DNA of 64,000 nt from the NCBI RefSeq assembly GCF_014212015.1, contig NZ_JACJVN010000019.1, forward strand, positions 1 to 64,000, in the 5' to 3' direction. Both the position numbers and the translations under genes were made by a program. Of this stretch, positions 9,508 to 18,345 are shown piece by piece (position 1 is the stretch's first letter; every line of letters begins with the position of its first letter). Below the pieces are notes generated by a model. That model was not told where the DNA came from and did no database searches. It saw only the letters and a list, made by a program, of their open reading frames with translations. This stretch comes from Cohnella lubricantis (GTDB lineage Bacteria; Bacillota; Bacilli; Paenibacillales; Paenibacillaceae).

Positions 9508-10788
9508 GTGAATAAATATTATTTGAAGAACGGTCTTCGAGTGGTCATCGAGTCGATTCCGACCAGCCGGTCGGTGTCGTTCGGCATTTGGGTTAAGACC
9601 GGTTCCCGCTATGAGACGCCTGCTAACAACGGGATCTCCCATTTCATCGAACATATGCTGTTCAAGGGCACGAACCGCCATACGGCGAAGGACATTGCCG
9701 ACAAATTCGATGGCATCGGCGGCAACGTCAATGCGTTCACATCGAAGGAATATACGTGCTATTTCGCCAAGGTGCTGGACCAGCATCTGCCGATAGCTGT
9801 CGATATTCTCTCCGACATGTTCTTCGAATCGCAGCTTGCGCAAGAAGAGCTTGCGAAGGAGAAGAACGTCATTCTCGAGGAGATCTCGATGTACGAAGAT
9901 ACGCCGGACGATACGGTTCACGATCTGGCGTCCCGCGCCTCGATGGGCGACCATCCGCTTGCTTATTCCATTCTCGGAACGGCCGAACGACTGAACGCGA
10001 TGGGACCGGCGGACCTTAGGCAATATATGTCGGAGCGGTATTCGATCTCGAACACCGTCATTAGCCTCGCCGGCAACGTCGGCGAAGAAGCGCTCGAGCT
10101 GCTGGAGCGTCACTTCGGCCGGTTCGACGTCACGGGAAGCGAGATGAAGCTGTCGGCTCCTGCCTTCCGTTCCGACGCGCTGTTCCATCAGAAGAAGACG
10201 GAGCAGAATCACCTGTGCTTGACGTTCCCGGGCTGCTCGATCGAAGATCCGAAAATGTACGCGATGGTCCTCCTCAACAATACGATCGGAGGCGGCATGA
10301 GCTCTCGCTTGTTCCAAGAGATTCGAGAGAAGCGCGGTCTGGCTTACTCCGTCTATTCCTATCATACGTCCTATGCGGATAGCGGCTTGTTCACGGTATA
10401 CGCCGGCACGGCGCCGAAGCAGACGAAGGACGTGTACGATCTGACGATGGAGATGCTGGGCGAGATCAAAGCGAATGGCTTGACTGAAGCCGAGATCGTT
10501 CGGGGCAAGGAACAGCTGAAGGGCAATTTGATCTTGAGCCTGGAGAGCACAAGCAGCCGGATGAATCGTCTAGGCAAGAACGAGCTGATGCTTGGACGCC
10601 ACTATACATTGGATGAGATGCTGGATCGTATCGATTCGGTAACGGTGGAAGACGTGAACGGGATGATTGATCGGATCATGGCGGAGCCGTGCTCGATCGC
10701 CCTCGTAGGCTCGCAAGAGAAAGTGTTGTCCGGAATAGGGAGGGAGTTCGTTGTATCCAGTTCAACTGAAGCGTCTTCCGGGGAATGA
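9508..10788 (+). CDS. mlpA: M16 family zinc protease (MlpA / YmxG)
   Basis: Pitrilysin/insulinase-family metalloprotease. The inverted zinc motif HFIEH (near residue 50) and the downstream glutamate region ([14 protein letters not shown], near 130) are present. The C-terminal M16 domain contains the [20 protein letters not shown] segment. GTG at 9508 after AGGGGG is taken as the start, giving 426 residues close to the Bacillus homologue; the frame is open upstream to 9376 but that part overlaps ylxY and the promoter. Its 3' end overlaps dut by 38 bases. Confidence 0.93.
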   Translation: MNKYYLKNGLRVVIESIPTSRSVSFGIWVKTGSRYETPANNGISHFIEHMLFKGTNRHTAKDIADKFDGIGGNVNAFTSKEYTCYFAKVLDQHLPIAVDILSDMFFESQLAQEELAKEKNVILEEISMYEDTPDDTVHDLASRASMGDHPLAYSILGTAERLNAMGPADLRQYMSERYSISNTVISLAGNVGEEALELLERHFGRFDVTGSEMKLSAPAFRSDALFHQKKTEQNHLCLTFPGCSIEDPKMYAMVLLNNTIGGGMSSRLFQEIREKRGLAYSVYSYHTSYADSGLFTVYAGTAPKQTKDVYDLTMEMLGEIKANGLTEAEIVRGKEQLKGNLILSLESTSSRMNRLGKNELMLGRHYTLDEMLDRIDSVTVEDVNGMIDRIMAEPCSIALVGSQEKVLSGIGREFVVSSSTEASSGE

Positions 10789-11194
10789 AGACATCGCCCT
10801 GCCGAAGCGGATGTCCGAATGGGCAGCCGGCTTCGACCTTCATGCGGCGATCGAAGAACCGCTGACGCTCGCGCCGGGCGAGCGCGCGCTCGTGCCGACG
10901 GGCTTCGCGATGGCGATGCCTCGCGAGCTGGAGGCGCAAATCCGGCCGCGCAGCGGCTTGGCGTTGAAGCACGGCATTACGTGCTTGAACTCGCCGGGCA
11001 CGATCGACGCCGACTACCGCGGTGAAGTGAAGGTGCTGCTGATCAACCTGGGGCAGCAGCCGTTCGTCATCGAGCGGGGAGAGCGCATCGCGCAGATGGT
11101 ATTCCAAACCGTTCCGCAAGTAGAGCTGTCCGAAGTGTCCGAGCTATCCGAGACCGTCCGCGGCGAAGGCGGCTTCGGGCACACAGGCAAATAA
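10751..11194 (+). CDS. dut: dUTP diphosphatase
   Basis: Hydrolyses dUTP to dUMP and pyrophosphate, keeping uracil out of DNA. All five trimeric dUTPase motifs are present in 147 residues: AGFDLHA (about 26), RPRSGLA (about 66), [11 protein letters not shown] (about 82), RIAQMVF (about 112) and the C-terminal [10 protein letters not shown]. The start is TTG at 10751, with GGGAGGGAG just upstream inside the end of mlpA, so translation is probably coupled. A terminator follows at 11254. Confidence 0.95.
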   Translation: MYPVQLKRLPGNEDIALPKRMSEWAAGFDLHAAIEEPLTLAPGERALVPTGFAMAMPRELEAQIRPRSGLALKHGITCLNSPGTIDADYRGEVKVLLINLGQQPFVIERGERIAQMVFQTVPQVELSEVSELSETVRGEGGFGHTGK

Positions 11195-11253
11195 GCTAAT
11201 CGCAATAAGGATAAGACGCAGCAACTTATATCGCTTCTTCGACATCACGGGAG

Positions 11254-11284
11254 ATCGCTTTCCAAAGTCGAGGAGGCGATTTTT
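11254..11284 (+). terminator. Terminator after dut
   Basis: ATCGCTT..CC (11254-11263) pairs with GGAGGCGAT (11272-11280) with one bulge and a G-U pair, then TTTT. Confidence 0.7.
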
Positions 11285-11322
11285 GTGTTATCGAGCGGAA
11301 TGGCGACAACGGCGGCTATCCC

Positions 11323-11350
11323 TTGCATTTTCCACTTATACTCTTATAGG
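11323..11350 (+). promoter_or_regulatory. Possible promoter for the DUF2500-type gene
   Basis: TTGCAT (11323-11328), a 16-base spacer and TATAGG (11345-11350). The spacing is short and the -10 imperfect. Confidence 0.4.
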
Positions 11351-11460
11351 CTTATCCCCTCAGCTCAGTGCTATTTTCGAAAAGGATATATGCACTTCAG
11401 CAACCAGCAGCCTACTATTAACGTTTCATATAAAAAACAGAAAAGAAAGGTGAATCGTCC

Positions 11461-11856
11461 ATGGGTCCTGATTCGATGTTTGAAATGGGGAAAGTAATGT
11501 TCACGATTGTTCCGATCTTCTTCGTAATCGTTATCGGCCTGATCGTATTCAGCGTCGTTCGCAGCATCGGGCAATGGAGCCGCAACAACGGGCAGCCGGT
11601 GTTAAACGTTCACGCGCGCATCGTCAGCAAGCGGACTAATGTGTCCCATTATCACCATGACAACGATTCGATTCATGACAGCTCGCATACGACCTACTAT
11701 GTGACGTTCGAGGTGGAGAGCGGCGATCGGATGGAGCTGAAGGTGAGCGGGACGGAATTCGGGATGCTGGCGGAAGAGGATATCGGTTCGCTGCAGTTTC
11801 AGGGGACGCGTTATCTTGGGTTCCAGCGGGAGCCGAACAGGATGAGGGCGTTCTGA
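11461..11856 (+). CDS. DUF2500-like membrane-anchored protein
   Basis: 131 residues. A single N-terminal membrane helix (about residues 14-34, VPIFFVIVIGLIVFSVV) is followed by a soluble domain with VLNVHARIVSKRTNVS, a His-rich patch and TTYYVTFEVESGDRMELKVSGTEFGMLAEEDIGSLQFQGTRYLGF (segment summarised), the pattern of DUF2500 proteins. Function of the family is unknown to me. AAAGGTGA lies before the ATG. It stands alone between the dut terminator and the convergent mtnB. Confidence 0.85.
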   Translation: MGPDSMFEMGKVMFTIVPIFFVIVIGLIVFSVVRSIGQWSRNNGQPVLNVHARIVSKRTNVSHYHHDNDSIHDSSHTTYYVTFEVESGDRMELKVSGTEFGMLAEEDIGSLQFQGTRYLGFQREPNRMRAF

Positions 11857-11936
11857 AGTGATGGGATAAGGGGAAAATTAAAAAGAAGGCTTGCGGAGTT
11901 CATCCGCAGGCCTTCTTGGCGCTGAACGACAAATCA

Positions 11937-12590
11937 TTAACCGCGCACGAGCTTCAGGCGATAAGCGTATTCGAACAGGAATTCGAACGCCTCGAGATGT
12001 TTTCTCGCTTCGAAGGCGTCGCGTCCCCAAGCATAGATGCCGTGCTTGCGAAGCAGGATGCCGGGGATGCGCGGGTTCAGCCGATCGGTCACCTCGGGCA
12101 CGATGCGCGGGATGTCGGCGAAGTTGGAGACGATCGGCACGTCGATGACCGCTTCCTCGTCCCAGATGTTGAACGCTTTGATCAGCTCGACGCCTTCGAT
12201 CGGAACGGCGCGGCGGTCCCAGTACAGCTCGGATACGAGACTATTGAAGACGGAATGGATGTGGAAGATCGCGCCGCAGCCCGTCAGCCGGTAAATCTCG
12301 CAGTGGATGAGCGTCTCCGCCGAAGGCTTGAGCGCGGTCGGCTCGCACGCTTTGCCGGTCTCGTCGACGAGCAGGAAGTCTTCCGGCGTGGAAGCCGCTT
12401 TGTCCTTGCCGCTGGCCGTCACCGCGAAGGTGAAGCTCTCGGGCGAGTAATCGCCGACGCGCATCGACAGGTTGCCGCTCGTGCCCGGGAACCAGCCTCG
12501 GGAGGCGAAGTCGGCTTTGACGGCGCTTAGCTCGCGGTAGATCCGCTGCTTCTCCTCTAGCAGAATCAGCTTACGTTGTAGTTCGCTCAT
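11937..12590 (-). CDS. mtnB: Methylthioribulose-1-phosphate dehydratase
   Basis: Class II aldolase-fold, zinc-dependent dehydratase of the methionine salvage pathway, converting 5-methylthioribulose-1-P to the diketone 2,3-diketo-5-methylthiopentyl-1-P. The 217 residues contain FPGTSGNLSMR (about 33), the zinc HIH motif (GAIFHIHSV, about 107) and a distal His (LLRKHGIYAWG, about 186). The frame is open upstream to 12674 but the ATG at 12590 overlaps the mtnX stop as ATGA, so it is the start. Last gene of the proBAC-mtnWXB block. Confidence 0.94.
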   Translation of the reverse strand: MSELQRKLILLEEKQRIYRELSAVKADFASRGWFPGTSGNLSMRVGDYSPESFTFAVTASGKDKAASTPEDFLLVDETGKACEPTALKPSAETLIHCEIYRLTGCGAIFHIHSVFNSLVSELYWDRRAVPIEGVELIKAFNIWDEEAVIDVPIVSNFADIPRIVPEVTDRLNPRIPGILLRKHGIYAWGRDAFEARKHLEAFEFLFEYAYRLKLVRG

Positions 12591-13342
12591 GAGTTCCAGT
12601 CTCCTTGCTCCAGATGATGAACGACGTCGTGGAACGTCTCGAACGGAATGTGCGGCAGGCCAAGCTCGACGCATCTCTCGGTCAAGTGGGAGCGGGAGAA
12701 GACGAGGTCAACCAGCTTGGCGCCGGCGAAGTCGGTGACGCTGTCCCCGATGAGAATCCGCGTGTAGCGGTCCTGCGGGAACCGACGGATGACAGCCGTC
12801 TTGCACATGCCGCAGTCGTTGTCGCAATGCTCGTCGCACGAATGCGGCCAAGTGATGCGGATGCGCTCGCCGCTGAAGTCGCTGCCGTTGCAGTAGATGT
12901 GGTCCTTCGGAATGCCGAAGGGGGCGAGCAATGGATAGACGAAGAAATCAATGCCGCCGCTCGTCACGAAGAATTCGACGCCATTGGTCTTGCACCAGTC
13001 GAGCAGCTGCTGGAAGCCGGGGCGAATGCCAGCCGTCTTCAGAATGTAGGAGGTGATCTCCTCCTTCATGGACGACGGCAGCAGCTCGAACATCTCCCCG
13101 ACGCCTTGGCGTACGGACTTGCGAAGCGCAATTATGTCTTCGACAATCGGCACCCAGCCCTCCGGATTGAAGTGCTTCATGACGGCGACGATGTTGTCGC
13201 TCAGCGTGATCGTTCCGTCGAAGTCGCAGAACAGGACGGGCGGTTTGCCGCTGCGAAGGATCGGATTAACGCTGGCGGTAAGCTTCGAATGGCTCGCTTT
13301 GCTATTGCCGCTCATGCTGCTCTTGTTGTCTATTGAAGTCAT
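12587..13342 (-). CDS. mtnX: 2-hydroxy-3-keto-5-methylthiopentenyl-1-phosphate phosphatase
   Basis: HAD-superfamily phosphatase giving the acireductone precursor of methionine salvage. The 251 residues show the nucleophile motif LFCDFDGTIT (near residue 39), VTSGGIDFFV (motif II, near 124) and ILIGDSVTDFAGA (motif III/IV, near 195), with a CDEHCDNDCGMCK cysteine-rich insertion typical of MtnX. The first 30 residues before the HAD core are poorly conserved, but the ATG overlaps the mtnW stop (ATGA), supporting this start. Confidence 0.93.
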   Translation of the reverse strand: MTSIDNKSSMSGNSKASHSKLTASVNPILRSGKPPVLFCDFDGTITLSDNIVAVMKHFNPEGWVPIVEDIIALRKSVRQGVGEMFELLPSSMKEEITSYILKTAGIRPGFQQLLDWCKTNGVEFFVTSGGIDFFVYPLLAPFGIPKDHIYCNGSDFSGERIRITWPHSCDEHCDNDCGMCKTAVIRRFPQDRYTRILIGDSVTDFAGAKLVDLVFSRSHLTERCVELGLPHIPFETFHDVVHHLEQGDWNS

Positions 13343-14589
13343 GCGTTGCGAACCCCCCAGCGTTCAATAGCCAGTCTCAGCTCTTCATGATCGGCTGCAT
13401 AATCAGCCAGCTCCCGGCCGGCCATGACGGCGTCGATCGCTTGGCGGAACGCTCGCCCGCCGGCGGCAGCGCCTTGCGGATGGCCGTGCACGCCGCCGCC
13501 GGCGTTCACGACGACCTGCTCGCCGAAGTCGCGCAGAATAAGCGGTACCAGGCCGGGATGTATGCCGGCGGAAGGTACGGGGAACGTCTCGCGCAGCGGC
13601 AGGGACTTGTCCATCAGAGCGGCTTGAATGGCCAGGTTCTCTTCCTTCGGCATGACGACGGAGCCGTAGGGAGAAGGGAACAAGGACAGATCGGCGCCGG
13701 CGACACGGACGAGCTTGCCCAGCAGAAGGGACGCTGCGATGCCGTGATAGGGAGACGGATAATAGGCGCCTGCGAGCGCCGGGTGAGCGGCGATCGGCAC
13801 GTTGATCGCCGAATCGTTCGCCAGCTCGGCGAGCGCGTCGAAGCCGTAGGAGAGCACGTTGAAGAGCAAGCCGTTCGCGCCCGCGTCGATCGCCCGTCTC
13901 GCGTTCTCGCGCAGCTTCGAAGTTGGGCCGGTCAGGTTGGTGTAGTAGATCAGCTTCTGGCCGGTCTCGCGCTCGGCTTGCCGGGCAGCATCGATACAAG
14001 CCTCGACTCGCTTCTCGAGAGGCGTCAACGGATTCTCGAACAGAATCTCGTCGTCCTTGATCAGATCGACGCCGCCGAGCGCTTGCTGCAGGAATTGCTC
14101 GCGCAGATTCGGCAGGTCGTAGCCGATGACGGATTTGAAGATGCTCATGAGCAGCGGCCGGTCATGAACGCCCAACCGGTCGCGGATACCCTTGATGCCG
14201 AAGCGGGGACCGCTGAATGCGCTCAAGAACTCGGCGGAAGGGCTCAGGTCGAGCAGTTTGATGCGTCCGTCCATGGACAGCTTGCCGAACGTCGTGACGA
14301 GCAGCGCGGGCAGATCGCGGCTGAAGTTCGCATCCGGATAGGCGACCGTAATGTCGGCGTACCGCTCGCCCGGCGAAGCGCCTTCAGGTTCGTGGACGTC
14401 GACGGAGACGACTTGCCCGAGATGCTTCTCCATCTTCTGCTTCGCAACCTCGGGAAGCTCGGTCCAGCTGCCGACCGTGAGACCGACAGCGATGCCTTCG
14501 GCCTTCTTGGCAAAGTCGGCTTTGTCGTCGAACAGCCGGTATGTCGCGGTGCTGTAAGTATTAGGGTTGAATAGGTTCTGATTACTCAT
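13339..14589 (-). CDS. mtnW: 2,3-diketo-5-methylthiopentyl-1-phosphate enolase (RuBisCO-like)
   Basis: Type IV RuBisCO-like protein that enolises 2,3-diketo-5-methylthiopentyl-1-P. The 416 residues include the RuBisCO large-chain fold with GGVDLIKDDE (near residue 175), whose Lys is the one carbamylated in the family, GFPTSP-type loop equivalents around YYTNLTGPTSKLRE, and the C-terminal phosphate-binding VNAGGGVHGHPQGA. Order mtnW-mtnX-mtnB matches Bacillus. The start lies 42 bases after the proC stop with no terminator or clear promoter between, so it is probably transcribed with proBAC. mtnA, mtnK and mtnD are not in the window. Confidence 0.95.
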   Translation of the reverse strand: MSNQNLFNPNTYSTATYRLFDDKADFAKKAEGIAVGLTVGSWTELPEVAKQKMEKHLGQVVSVDVHEPEGASPGERYADITVAYPDANFSRDLPALLVTTFGKLSMDGRIKLLDLSPSAEFLSAFSGPRFGIKGIRDRLGVHDRPLLMSIFKSVIGYDLPNLREQFLQQALGGVDLIKDDEILFENPLTPLEKRVEACIDAARQAERETGQKLIYYTNLTGPTSKLRENARRAIDAGANGLLFNVLSYGFDALAELANDSAINVPIAAHPALAGAYYPSPYHGIAASLLLGKLVRVAGADLSLFPSPYGSVVMPKEENLAIQAALMDKSLPLRETFPVPSAGIHPGLVPLILRDFGEQVVVNAGGGVHGHPQGAAAGGRAFRQAIDAVMAGRELADYAADHEELRLAIERWGVRNA

Positions 14590-14631
14590 CGCAGCAAGCC
14601 TTCTTTCGTCTTCTGTTCGTTAAGCGAGCCG

Positions 14632-15516
14632 TCAGCGGTCGAGCGCCTGCTCGGCGATCGCTTGTCCCATCTCTCTCGCTCTATCGGCGCAGCGAGCCAT
14701 CGCTTGATGGACCGCCTCCGTGAACTGCTGCCGCTCAAGCGTCTCGATCGCCGCTTGCGTCGAGCCGTTCGGCGACGTCACCTTGCGGCGCAGGTCGGCC
14801 GGCTCCTCGCCGGTCTGCCGCACCATCTCGGCCGCGCCGAGCACCGTCTGCACGGTCAGCTCGCGCGCCGCTTCCTGCGTGAGGCCTTGGGCCACGCCGG
14901 CGGAGATCATCGCTTCCATCATGTAATAGATGTAAGCGGGACCGCTGCCGGAGACCGCAGTGACGGTCTCGAGCAACGGCTCTTCGACGACGGTCGTTAA
15001 GCCGACGGCGCCGAACATGGCGAGCGAGAGTTCGCGGCCTTGCGGCGAGACCGCTTCGGAGAAGCTGATGCCCGTCGCCCCGAGCCCGATCGTGCTCGAG
15101 GTGTTGGGCATCGTGCGCACGATCGGCTGCTTGCGGCCGATCAGCGTCTCCATCGTCTCGATCGACAATCCGGCGATCAGCGAGACGAGCATTTGGTCTT
15201 CGCGCAGCAGCGGCTTCAGCGAGAGCAGCGCTTCGGCTGCGTCCTTCGGCTTCATGCCGAGGACGATGATGTCTGCGCTGGACAGCGCGTCAATGCGCGA
15301 TTCCGGGGTGATGGCCGGAACGACGCCGTAGCGGCCGTTCAGCTCGCGGAGCCGATCCGCATTTTGCCGATTCAGGACGGTGATCTTGCTTGGGGCAGCG
15401 ACTTGCGTCTCTGTCAGCCCGCGGAGGATGGCTTCCGCCATGGAGCCCGCTCCGAAGAAGCAAATCTGCAGCTGCTGCAAAGGCGAGACGACGCTTTGAA
15501 CTGCTTGGTTAGCCAT
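14632..15516 (-). CDS. proC: Pyrroline-5-carboxylate reductase
   Basis: NAD(P)H-dependent last step of proline synthesis. The Rossmann motif FFGAGSMAEA is near residue 20 of the chosen form, and the C-terminal TVTAVSGSGPAYIYYMMEAM and VTSPNGSTQAAI signatures are present. Two starts are possible: ATG 15516 (294 residues, GGAG about 13 bases upstream) or ATG 15549 (305 residues, poor ribosome site). The shorter is nearer the usual length of about 270. The gene follows proA after 61 bases. Confidence 0.93.
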   Translation of the reverse strand: MANQAVQSVVSPLQQLQICFFGAGSMAEAILRGLTETQVAAPSKITVLNRQNADRLRELNGRYGVVPAITPESRIDALSSADIIVLGMKPKDAAEALLSLKPLLREDQMLVSLIAGLSIETMETLIGRKQPIVRTMPNTSSTIGLGATGISFSEAVSPQGRELSLAMFGAVGLTTVVEEPLLETVTAVSGSGPAYIYYMMEAMISAGVAQGLTQEAARELTVQTVLGAAEMVRQTGEEPADLRRKVTSPNGSTQAAIETLERQQFTEAVHQAMARCADRAREMGQAIAEQALDR

Positions 15517-15577
15517 AACGTATATCGCGCTCCGATCTGATAGTATCATGTAATCTCATTAGTTTGATTGTACAGGA

Positions 15578-16825
15578 TCAGCCGCGAATTTGCCCGCTGC
15601 CGGTCACGACGTACTTCGTCGACGTCAGGGCGGGGAGGCCCATCGGGCCGCGCGCATGCAGCTTCTGCGTACTGATGCCGATCTCGGCGCCGAAGCCGAA
15701 TTCGAAGCCGTCGGTGAAGCGGGTGGAGGCGTTGTGATAGACGGTCGCCGCGTCTACGTCCTGCAGGAACCGCTGCGCGTTCTCGCCGGATTCGGTGACG
15801 ATGCATTCCGAATGCATCGTGCCGAAGCGTCGAATGTGCTGCAGAGCATCGGCAAGGCTGGCGACGACTTTGACGTTCAGAATATAATCGTTATATTCGG
15901 TCGCATAGTCCTCATCCGTCGCTTCCTTCGCCCATGGCACGAGCTCGCGCGTCCGCGCGCAGCCGCGCAGCTCCACGTTGGCGGAGCGGAAGCGGCCCGC
16001 GAGCGCCGCGAGATGGCGCTCCGCGAAGCTCTCGTGGACGAGCAGCGTCTCCATCGAGTTGCAGACGGAAGGGCGCTGGACCTTCGCGTTCAGCGAGATT
16101 GCCTCCGCCATGGCCGGATCGGCCGACGCGTCAAGGAATGTGTGGCAGATGCCCGCGCCGGTCTCGATAACGGGAACGGTCGCGTTCTCGACGACGTTGC
16201 GGATCAGCGAAGCGCCGCCGCGAGGGATGACGACGTCAAGCAAGCCGTTCAGCTTCAGCATCTCGTCGACGGAAGCGCGATTCGGATCCTCGATCATCTG
16301 CAGCGCATCGGCGGGAATGGCCGTCGTCGCCAGGGCGTCGCGCAGAATGCCGACGATTGTCCGGTTCGATTCGATCGCAGCCGAGCCGCCGCGCAACACG
16401 ACCGCATTGCCGGTCTTGAGACACAAGCTGGCCGCATCGACCGTCACGTTAGGGCGCGCCTCGTAGATCATGCCGACGACGCCGAGCGGCACGCTGATCT
16501 TCTCGACGCGCAGCCCGTTCGGACGGTCGAACGCTTCGAGCAGCACGCCAACCGGATCGGGCAGCTCCACAATCTCGCGCACCCCTTGGGCGATATCTTC
16601 GATACGCGCCGTCGTCAGCTTGATCCGGTCCAGCAGGGAAGAGGACGTTCCGTTCTCCCGTCCGCGCGCGAGATCGCGCTCATTGCCTGCCAGAATCTCG
16701 TCCTGCCGGGCGAGCAGCGCATCGGCCATCGCCAGCAGCGCTTCATTCTTCTGCTCCGTCATCAGCCGGTTCAGCGTCGCTGCGGCTTCCCTGGCCAATG
16801 CGGCCTTCGTTCTCACTTCACTCAT
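15578..16825 (-). CDS. proA: Glutamate-5-semialdehyde dehydrogenase
   Basis: Reduces gamma-glutamyl phosphate to glutamate semialdehyde in proline synthesis. The 415 residues have the aldehyde-dehydrogenase-like fold with VPLGVVGMIYEARPNVTVDAA (near 117, segment) and the catalytic cysteine motif VQRPSVCNSMETLLVH (near 253). AGGAGG lies nine bases ahead of the ATG. It overlaps the 3' end of proB by eight bases, indicating a coupled operon. Confidence 0.97.
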   Translation of the reverse strand: MSEVRTKAALAREAAATLNRLMTEQKNEALLAMADALLARQDEILAGNERDLARGRENGTSSSLLDRIKLTTARIEDIAQGVREIVELPDPVGVLLEAFDRPNGLRVEKISVPLGVVGMIYEARPNVTVDAASLCLKTGNAVVLRGGSAAIESNRTIVGILRDALATTAIPADALQMIEDPNRASVDEMLKLNGLLDVVIPRGGASLIRNVVENATVPVIETGAGICHTFLDASADPAMAEAISLNAKVQRPSVCNSMETLLVHESFAERHLAALAGRFRSANVELRGCARTRELVPWAKEATDEDYATEYNDYILNVKVVASLADALQHIRRFGTMHSECIVTESGENAQRFLQDVDAATVYHNASTRFTDGFEFGFGAEIGISTQKLHARGPMGLPALTSTKYVVTGSGQIRG

Positions 16826-17945
16826 GAATCTCCGCCTCCTTCAATACATGGGTCGTGACCCATTCGTCACGGTGTATCACTTCGACTCGGTGAACATCGA
16901 CGCGCCGGATCGCTTCTTCACTTGGCAATCCGGCAGCGGCAATGAGCTGCCACGAAGCATAATTGGTGACGCCTCTGCCAAGCGTGCTGCCGTCTGCGCC
17001 GACGACCTCTACCACGTCGCCGGGATGGAAGTCGCCTTCGGCTCCTGCGACGCCGGCCGGGAGCAAGCTCTTGCCGCCGTGCAGCAGCGCTCGCTCCGCG
17101 CCTTCATCGACGATGATGCGCCCTTGCGGGATGGAGAGGAAGCCGATCCATTGCTTCTTGGACGAGAGCGTATGGAGGGAGGTCGTGAAGTAAGTGCCTC
17201 GTCCGGATCCGCCGGCTGCCTGCGCCAGATCGCCGGGCTCGGTGACGCGGCCGATGAACGTCGCGACGCCCCCGCCCATGGCGATGCGGGCTGCTTCAAT
17301 CTTGGAGCGCATGCCGCCGGTGCCGACGGCTGAGCCCGCGCCGCCAGCGATGCGATACAGATCCTCGGAGATAAAGTCGATCTGTCCGATCCGCTTGGCG
17401 TCCGGATCCTTGCGCGGGTCGGCGGTGTAGAGCCCTTCGATGTCGGTCAGGATGTATAGGCCGTCCGCCTTGACCAGATTGGCGACGAGAGCCGACAGCG
17501 TATCGTTCTCGCTGAACTTCAGCTCATCCGTCGCGACGGTGTCGTTCTCGTTGATGATCGGGACGACGCCATGCTTCAGCAGCTCCTCGATCGTTCGCAT
17601 CGCATGCTGCGCTCGTACGCGATTGCTGAAGTCCGGGCGGGTCAGCAAGATCTGCGCGGCAGCAAGGCCATGCGCGGCGAACGCTTCTTGGTAAGCCTGC
17701 ATGAGAAGCGCTTGCCCGACGGCCGCGGCGGCCTGCTTCTCGTGCACAAGCTTGGGCCGCGACGGGTAGCCGATCGGGCGGAAGCCCGCCGCGATGGCGC
17801 CGGAGGTGACGAGCAGCACCTGACGGCCCGAACGCTTCAGTTCGGCGAGTTCGCCCGCATAGAACCGGACTTTGTCGCGGCTGAGCCCGCCTTCTTCGGA
17901 GGTGAGGGAGCTGCTGCCTATCTTGACGACGATGCGTCCGTACAT
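16818..17945 (-). CDS. proB: Glutamate 5-kinase
   Basis: First and feedback-controlled step of proline synthesis. The 375 residues comprise an amino-acid kinase domain (IVVKIGSSSLT at the start, LLVTSGAIAAGF, INENDTVATDEL, GTGGMRSKIEAARIA) and a C-terminal PUA domain (about 280-370). AGGAGAGG precedes the ATG. The gene lies directly downstream of a T-box leader on the same strand, so charging of a tRNA (proline expected) likely controls it. Confidence 0.97.
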   Translation of the reverse strand: MYGRIVVKIGSSSLTSEEGGLSRDKVRFYAGELAELKRSGRQVLLVTSGAIAAGFRPIGYPSRPKLVHEKQAAAAVGQALLMQAYQEAFAAHGLAAAQILLTRPDFSNRVRAQHAMRTIEELLKHGVVPIINENDTVATDELKFSENDTLSALVANLVKADGLYILTDIEGLYTADPRKDPDAKRIGQIDFISEDLYRIAGGAGSAVGTGGMRSKIEAARIAMGGGVATFIGRVTEPGDLAQAAGGSGRGTYFTTSLHTLSSKKQWIGFLSIPQGRIIVDEGAERALLHGGKSLLPAGVAGAEGDFHPGDVVEVVGADGSTLGRGVTNYASWQLIAAAGLPSEEAIRRVDVHRVEVIHRDEWVTTHVLKEAEIHE

Positions 17946-17981
17946 AACCGGTCACAACCTCTCCTAGTATGTATGCCAAAT

Positions 17982-18256
17982 AAAAAGACTTCCGCCCTTC
18001 TGATCAAAGGACGAAAGTCACCTTCCGCGGTACCACCTTCATTGACGCCGCGCGCAGTCGCGCGGGCATCCGCTTGAGATCCTGGTAACAGCAGGAACTG
18101 TCCGGCTCGTCGCCGGCCGCTCGGGGGTGGGGGAAGCGGGAGCGAAGGCGAGCTCTCCCAGCCAAGGAGCTCGCTCTCTGATCTTGCCCGATCCGCTTCG
18201 TGGCCCGTCAAGGCGTTTGAACGTGTGAAGCCGTCCGTCTCAGACGGCATCGATTA
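17982..18256 (-). promoter_or_regulatory. T-box riboswitch leader of proBAC-mtnWXB
   Basis: On the minus strand the canonical T-box GGTGGTACCGCGG is at 18037-18025, followed by an intrinsic terminator: GACTT(TC..) near 18019 pairs with the GGAAGTC side at 17987, then TTTTT at 17986-17982. Upstream is a stem II/III-like region, AGAGAGC then GCGAGCTC/GAGCTCGC near 18178-18145. The variable base of the T-box is T, which would pair with an A73 discriminator, compatible with tRNA-Pro. I could not place the AGTA loop or the specifier codon with confidence. Confidence 0.88.
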
Positions 18257-18262
18257 ATCCTT

Positions 18263-18291
18263 AGAATACCATGCGCATCAAGCGTTGTAAA
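18263..18291 (-). promoter_or_regulatory. Promoter of the T-box leader / proB operon
   Basis: On the minus strand TTTACA (18291-18286), a 17-base spacer and TATTCT (18268-18263). Transcription would start near 18256. Confidence 0.7.
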
Positions 18292-18345
18292 GGAATTGAA
18301 GGGCATCCGATGACTCCCGAAGCGGCGATCGCGCGAACTCTGATC

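Noticed and set aside
11285-11497. 70-residue frame between dut and the DUF2500-type gene
   Set aside because: Starts in the terminator T-run, lacks a ribosome site and overlaps the real start at 11461.
12605-14574. Two long plus-strand frames over mtnX and mtnW
   Set aside because: Antisense to well-supported genes with ATGA-coupled starts; no family features.
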